A stretch of DNA of 64,000 nt from Daphnia carinata (taxonomy: Eukaryota > Arthropoda > Branchiopoda > Diplostraca > Daphniidae). The stretch covers positions 6,662,303 through 6,726,302 of the forward strand of contig NC_081332.1 of assembly GCF_022539665.2 (NCBI RefSeq). The letters are read 5' to 3'. The notes below the pieces were generated by a model that was given only the letters and a program-made list of their open reading frames with translations, made no database searches and was not told the origin of the DNA. Made by a program: the position numbers and the translations under genes. Numbering within the stretch: the first letter of the stretch is position 1; each line of letters starts with the position of its first letter. Positions 59,263 to 64,000 of the stretch are shown here, one piece after another.

Positions 59263-60110
59263 CACAGGTATGTGTTAATCTTTACATTTAAGTAAGACCT
59301 GCCAGTTTATTCCATTGATTTTCAGGAAAAAAGCTGGATTTATCTGATAAGAAAACAAAAATCAAACTAAACGGAAGTTAAATGAAATGAAGAAAAAATT
59401 ATAAAGCAAAAAGAAGAAGAGGAGGTCCTGAATTGCCAAACTTGCATGAGCAACCAAGGTAGCATCTGTGTCACCAACCTCTGTTCTTTCAGAGTTTGTC
59501 TAAACAGAAATTTCTGAACCAAGACTAGCAAGTACATTGCCAACACCAATTTTCAACAGTGAAGGCTGCCCAGTTTTCAGCAAATTTGATTTTGGAGAAC
59601 TATTTAATCCCTCACCCATTCTGAAAAAGACCACTTTAGATCCATAATTGGCAACGATTAAAATGAAAAAAAAAAATACTTAAACAAAAAGTGAAAATCT
59701 TGGTAGGCCAAGCTGAAGGTGAGAATCTAGAAGCATGGAAGAAAAACAGGCTTGCAATGGTGCTCTACACATAGCTGAAGGTTTTCAGGTAAACTATCAA
59801 TTTGACAAACATATTTGTAAGGTGTTCAAAACTTCTAACGTTTCTGTATTGCAATAGGTAGAAGACTGTGTGGAATTCCTTGGCAAATAAATAAAGAAAC
59901 GAGGTAAAATCAAATCAGAAAATAAAATAAATTGGGCTGATCGCAACGAAGAAAAGGAAAAGAGAAAGGAATGACAACAGAAAAAGAGAAAGGAATGACA
60001 ACAGAAAAAGAGAAAAGCGAACATTAAGAAAAAGAAACTGAAAAAAAAGAACATACAGTGATTAAACCAAATCAAAAAAAGGAACATTTATCGTATGAAA
60101 TAATGATACC
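59263..60110 (+). pseudogene. SURF6-like fragment, right-arm copy
   Basis: Inverted duplicate of the left-arm SURF6-like sequence, here on the plus strand directly after the Akt fragment. It retains the central segment (TPIFNSEGCPVFSKFDFGEL-like) and the ALHIAEGFQV motif before a GTAAAC donor, with more stops than the left copy. A 24-bp A/G-rich word (GAGAAAGGAATGACAACAGA) is locally triplicated near 59,965-60,015. Confidence 0.55.
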
Positions 60111-61419
60111 GACTCATAGATGAGCTAAACTCGTTTTCTTTCATGTGCAAGCCATGGCGCGACAGTCTTTTAGAAAAATACACTGGCATGCCTTTCATGA
60201 TTTTGGAAAATTTGAAGAAAAAAATCTTAGATTCATTTTTAATTGTTTAGTGTCTTCACTATAGCAGACTCATAAAAACAGTCTTTCATGGTAGAAAATA
60301 ATTAAAATTGATTTGTACTTGTTAATAGCTTTGTCAACTTCAGGTGCAAGGCTTCCTTATTGTTCATTGTAGTATGTGATGTGAATTAGGTAAACAATAG
60401 CAGCTGGAATATGTGCATAAGGGGAAAACAAGACACGAAGAACGTAAAAAATTATTTATCATTGCTTGAAAACGCGAGTTCTCACCAGAGACGTATATGG
60501 TTCTCTCGGACTAAAGGTGAGGTTACTCTTTAACAAAAGACTGCTCTTTACCAAAAGCCATTACTATTTAAGTTTGACTCATAGACGTTCTTATGCAAAT
60601 TAAATATTCCAGTTATGCTAGAACTATTTATAGTTTTGCTGAAAAGCGCTCCAAGACAACAGTTAGCAGTAAAAGGCCTGGCATATTTATAGCAGTAGGT
60701 TATGATTTTAATATATTTATTGGGCTCTTTGTAATCGTGAAAAAAATTGAAAATGTGATAAGGAAATAAATGGTATGAAAATCAATATTGAATTACAATA
60801 TTCTTTCTTTTTGTCCTTATCGCAAACGATAGTTTAAGCTTGTAGTGTTATTCCTCAAAAAATTATTTATCAAATGTTAATAATAATGAACTAGTCTTCG
60901 TATTAACATATCTTTGTTCCCAGCAACCACAAAAGCCCCGCGGAACTCATTCAGTTTCCGTATTCATAACAAATCAGTGGTCTTAACCTATGGAATAAGT
61001 ATCGACAAAGAGAAGCTATAATGAAGATGGATTTAGAGTTGGGGGGAATGATCAAAGAGGGTGGACAGAACAAGGCTAAGTGCGGAAAACTTATAATTCT
61101 TATATTATATTTAAAGAAGCTAAAGTAGTTCAATAAACAAAAATTGTGAAAAATGAACTTTATTTAACGGGATATTAGCAATAGATAAATACTAACATAT
61201 TCCGAAATCCGATAGCTACATAATAAATAATCAAAGATTAACTAGCGTATATACGCTAACATTGTTTCATATGGGCAAACCTTATAGAAGGTCACGGTTT
61301 CAGCAACCTTTATATATTCCAACTTCCACGGAATAGGAAGTGGGAAATACTTTTTGGAAACTCAATAAAGATTTAGGAACATGGAAATTAAGCGGAGAAA
61401 AAGGCCCAGTTTAATGGAG

Positions 61420-61545
61420 AAAAAGGCCCACTTTAAAATTTGGAATAAAGTGGGCCTTTTTTGTATGGGCCTTTTTCGTCTGGGCCTTTTTCGCGGGCCT
61501 TTTTCGTCTGGGCCTTTTTCGTCTGGGCCTTTTTCGCCGACCTCC
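61420..61545. repeat. Right tip: inverted GTCTGGGCCTTTTTC repeats
   Basis: About five tandem 15-bp units, complementary to the left tip. They are preceded by a hairpin AAAGGCCCACTTT / AAAGTGGGCCTTT. Confidence 0.85.
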
Positions 61546-61553
61546 ACGTTTTC

Positions 61554-63085
61554 CCCCCTTTCTCCATGATTTCAAAATGTCTTTAGAAAATCAGGAGAGA
61601 GGAAGCGAATGTTGTGATGATTTGTCCAGTGTGGCCGGCACAGCCCTGGTATCCGGTTCTTTTGGAGATGGTGTGCGAATTTACCGTGTGCGAACACCGC
61701 ATCTTCTGCGTCAATCCAGCAGGCTATTGGTGTCGACGAAAGACGAGACCCATCCTCTCCTGGTATCAGGCTCACTCCAAGTAGCCGTATGGAAATGGCC
61801 CGGCAAAAGTTCCGTGGGAAAGGCTTTTCGGACTCATTGGTCGACCTTCTCGTGGCCGGTAATCGAGCATCAACCCTTTCAACCTACGAGTCTGCGTAGT
61901 GGCTTGGGCAAATTGGTGTTTTCAACGGGATGAAAATCCCTTATCAACTACTTTAATCTTCGTACTCGAATTCCTGGCGGAACTTAGGTTATGGATAGTA
62001 AATGTATAAGTATTATTAGTATTTTGATTAAGTTACCATTTTGCCAATTCTTCATGTTAAAGAGGGGGTCTTAAATCGTGGTCCTTTTCGGGCTTAGTTT
62101 CTGACAAACAAGAGGCTGGTGATAAGCTCAAGAACAAATTTTTCATTAGCACTTGTAGATTTATTCGACCGTAAATAGTAAAAGCACAATAAACGTGCAT
62201 CGGTCGATGCTATCTAGAGCACTCCCGCTTATCGAAGGCCATCCGATCAGCTCACATCCGCTTGTTAGGAATTTACTTAATGATTGCTATAATTTAAATC
62301 CAGCGAAACCTAAATACAATTTGTTGTGGGACCCCAGTGTGGTCATAGTCTATGTGGCATCCCTGGGAGAAAACCAGTCGCTATCCTTACCCATGTTATC
62401 CCGTAAGACAGCGGTTTTACTGGCCTTGGCGTGGCTTCTTCGGGTTTCGAGACTAGCTCATTTCAAGTCCGTCACATTCTCAAATAATAGTATGAGTTTC
62501 TCGTTGTTGAAACCAAGGAAGAACCAGCACAGCGGACCCTTACAATCATTTCTTATTCCATCCTTGCTAGACCCCGGGTGTTGCTCGGTGGCCGAAATGA
62601 GGCTACCACTTCATTTCGAAACCATTTAAACATTAACTTCTTTTTTGTCTCATTCTACAAGCCACATCGTAGTTGGGTTAGGTTACTGCCTTAGGTCATG
62701 TTACTGCAAACACTATTAGCGGATGGATACGTTCATCCCTCACGGCCGCCGGGATAGACACATCGATATTTTCTGCGCATTCTACCAGAGAGGCTGCCGC
62801 CTCAAAGGCCTTTACGGCCAGTCCGTCAATAGATTTAATTCTTAAAGCTGGGTATTGGACTAGGGAGTCCGCGTACAGCAAGTTCTACAAAAGAAATTTT
62901 GTTCCGCCTGTCGCCGCAACCGTTTTCAGCTCGGCAGTTTAAATTTAGCGCACAACCTGTTTTGAAATCACCCCTAGGGTATAAAGATCCCGAAAGGTAT
63001 TTCATCTCAGTCTCGTCCATCCAGGCGTGGAACAAGATATTAGCCGGGTCCATAATGGATAAGCAAGATCAACTCTTTCTCTAAG
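61554..63085 (+). pseudogene. DIRS-type tyrosine recombinase region
   Basis: Continues the DIRS reading after the 10.4-kb insertion: FPPFSMISKCL; LLVSTKDETHPLLVSGSLQV; then MLSRALPLIEGHPISSHPLV and RKTAVLLALAWLLRVSRLAH (62,195-62,630); and at 62,700-62,900 AAGIDTSIFSAHSTREAAAS with the recombinase H-x-x-R motif, and ESAYSKFYKR with the candidate nucleophile tyrosine. Several frameshifts break it. About 200 bp at 61,995-62,190 has no DIRS similarity and splits the first recombinase motifs. Confidence 0.82.
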
Positions 63086-63350
63086 CAATTTGTTCACTGT
63101 GAGTTGTTTTTTTGTATTCGTATTTTCTTGGCCTTTTTTCTGGTGTCACCCATTTATTTGCCACATGAGAAGCTGACAGTTTTTTCGTTGTTTTGTTACA
63201 CGTTTTTGTGTTTTTTCCTGTTTGTAAGATAATTTTGCTATTTGGTATGTTGTTTGTCATTATTATTTGTTCTCCTCACCACCTTGTACCTGCAACTTGG
63301 TTATTGGGCCCTTCTCAATTCTCCGTCTCATTCGCTAAAAAAGTCTGATC

Positions 63351-63416
63351 GGAGAGGGCGGTTGCAGAGGACGAGGTAATAAAAGTCTTTGAAGAGCTAA
63401 ATAGATCTCGTCTACA
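63351..63416. repeat. Right inverted repeat, candidate DIRS terminus
   Basis: Reverse complement of 44194-44259 with six mismatches in 66 bp. It lies about 270 bp after the recombinase frame ends. Confidence 0.6.
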
Positions 63417-63479
63417 GCCTTAGGGTCTCTCTCGTTACTTCCTTTTGTTCCCATTAGGAAGGCAGTGATGTAGGACGCT

Positions 63480-64000
63480 ATTTTCCTTTACGTTTGCTTA
63501 GGGATTGAGCTTTTAAATCGTGGTTCTATTGCTTCCTTGTTCTATCTTGTTTCTTGCTTCATTATATTGTTGGCAGTAGAGGAGTACGTGTGTTGTTGTC
63601 TTCTTGTTCTGGGCATCTGTGTGGGCATTCATCAGGAGTTTCCGCTTCGAGTATGCCGATGAAGTGATTAAGTCTGTTTTGGCCACTACGAAGGCAGAAC
63701 ATAGCAGCTTGTATGTTCCTTTTTGTTGTTGTGCCATGGTAGAAATCATCTCTGTTGACCACAGCCATGTTTGGTGACATTGATTTCAATCTGCTGAACG
63801 TGATGTTCCTGTGGTTGGATTTGGCAGCTGCTAAATTTTGTTTGATATCTATTCTGTTTATTAGGGTGTTTCCCGTGTGAGGTTGACACTTTTGGATATT
63901 TGTTGCCAGTTGGTCAGCGATTTCGTTCCCTGGAATCCCTGAATGTGAAGGTATCCATGTTAATACGATTTTAATTCCTGAAGAGTTGAGACTGGAAATT
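63480..64000 (-). pseudogene. Non-LTR retrotransposon RNase H and C-terminus, partial
   Basis: Minus-strand sequence entering from the window edge. LTWIPSHSGIPGNEIADQLA (at about 63,960-63,900) is the last conserved block of the RNase H domain of I/Jockey-type non-LTR elements. The typical C-terminal region follows: AAMFCLRSGQNRLNHFIGI, ECPHRCPEQEDNNT and HVLLYCQQYNEARNKI. A frameshift lies near 63,600. The reverse transcriptase would be outside the window. Confidence 0.75.

Larger units (their letters stand above)
51138..61545. mobile_element. Long-TIR foldback DNA element carrying host gene fragments
   Basis: A 10.4-kb insertion in the DIRS element. Its two arms (about 51,138-53,165 and 59,262-61,545) are inverted copies of roughly 2 kb with many indels. 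The tips carry tandem 15-bp units GAAAAAGGCCCAGAC. No transposase is recognised. The cargo is SURF6-like sequence (in and next to the arms) and an intron-containing Akt PH-domain fragment, plus later insertions: a hAT MITE, a second MITE family and a gag-only LTR element. Long inverted repeats with gene capture and an 8/9-bp duplication suggest a Mutator-like (Pack-MULE-type) or P/Galileo foldback origin; I cannot decide between them. Confidence 0.8.
59262..61545. repeat. Right arm of the long inverted repeat
   Basis: Inverted counterpart of 51138-53165, longer by about 250 bp through indels. Confidence 0.8.

Overview
The window is eukaryotic and arthropod-like. Genes are built from short exons with GT/AG introns of roughly 60-150 bp. 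I recognise homologues of animal genes, an EcKL-type (ecdysteroid kinase-like) fragment, and a tyrosine-rich secreted protein of the kind seen in crustacean cuticle. The transposon mix (DIRS, Gypsy-type LTR, hAT and CACTA relics) also fits. I infer a small crustacean, most likely a Daphnia-type water flea; this rests on motif recognition and not on a database search.

Layout. (1) 1-9.7 kb is ordinary gene space: an EEPD1-like HhH/endonuclease-exonuclease-phosphatase gene (+, nine exons), a C1orf43/NICE-3-like membrane protein (-, four exons) and mitochondrial malonyl-CoA:ACP transacylase MCAT (-, five exons). All three splice into clean full-length frames. (2) 9,915-34,940 is a head-to-tail array of a 7.07-kb unit, three full copies plus a fourth cut at about 3.8 kb, followed by a much more diverged relic to about 36.2 kb. 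Each full unit is a mosaic of gene pieces: an unrecognised repetitive ORF block, a tRNA-like SINE, a frameshifted EXD2 C-terminus, a two-exon nanos-type zinc finger and a frameshifted EcKL kinase tail. (3) 36.5-40.2 kb holds two related tyrosine-rich repeat genes, the first dead and the second open with a clear TATA/Inr promoter. (4) 40.7-44 kb is gene-poor, with a probable solo LTR.

(5) 44.2-63.4 kb is a transposon nest. Matching inverted repeats about 19 kb apart may bound a DIRS-type retrotransposon. Its RT/RNase H part (about 49.45-51.1 kb) and its tyrosine recombinase (61.55-63.1 kb) are split by a 10.4-kb long-inverted-repeat DNA element flanked by an ACGTTTTC target duplication. That element carries intron-containing fragments of host genes: a SURF6-like nucleolar protein inside its arms, and the PH domain of an Akt kinase in its core. 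It was itself invaded by a hAT MITE (8-bp duplication), by copies of a second MITE, and by a very young gag-only LTR retrotransposon with identical 269-bp LTRs and visible PBS and PPT but no pol. A CACTA transposase relic and a first hAT MITE copy lie to the left; a non-LTR retrotransposon RNase H tail runs off the right edge.

The genes do not form an operon-like system. The shared theme is mobilisation and amplification of host gene fragments, once as a tandem array and once inside a long-TIR transposon. These two are the most novel structures in the window.
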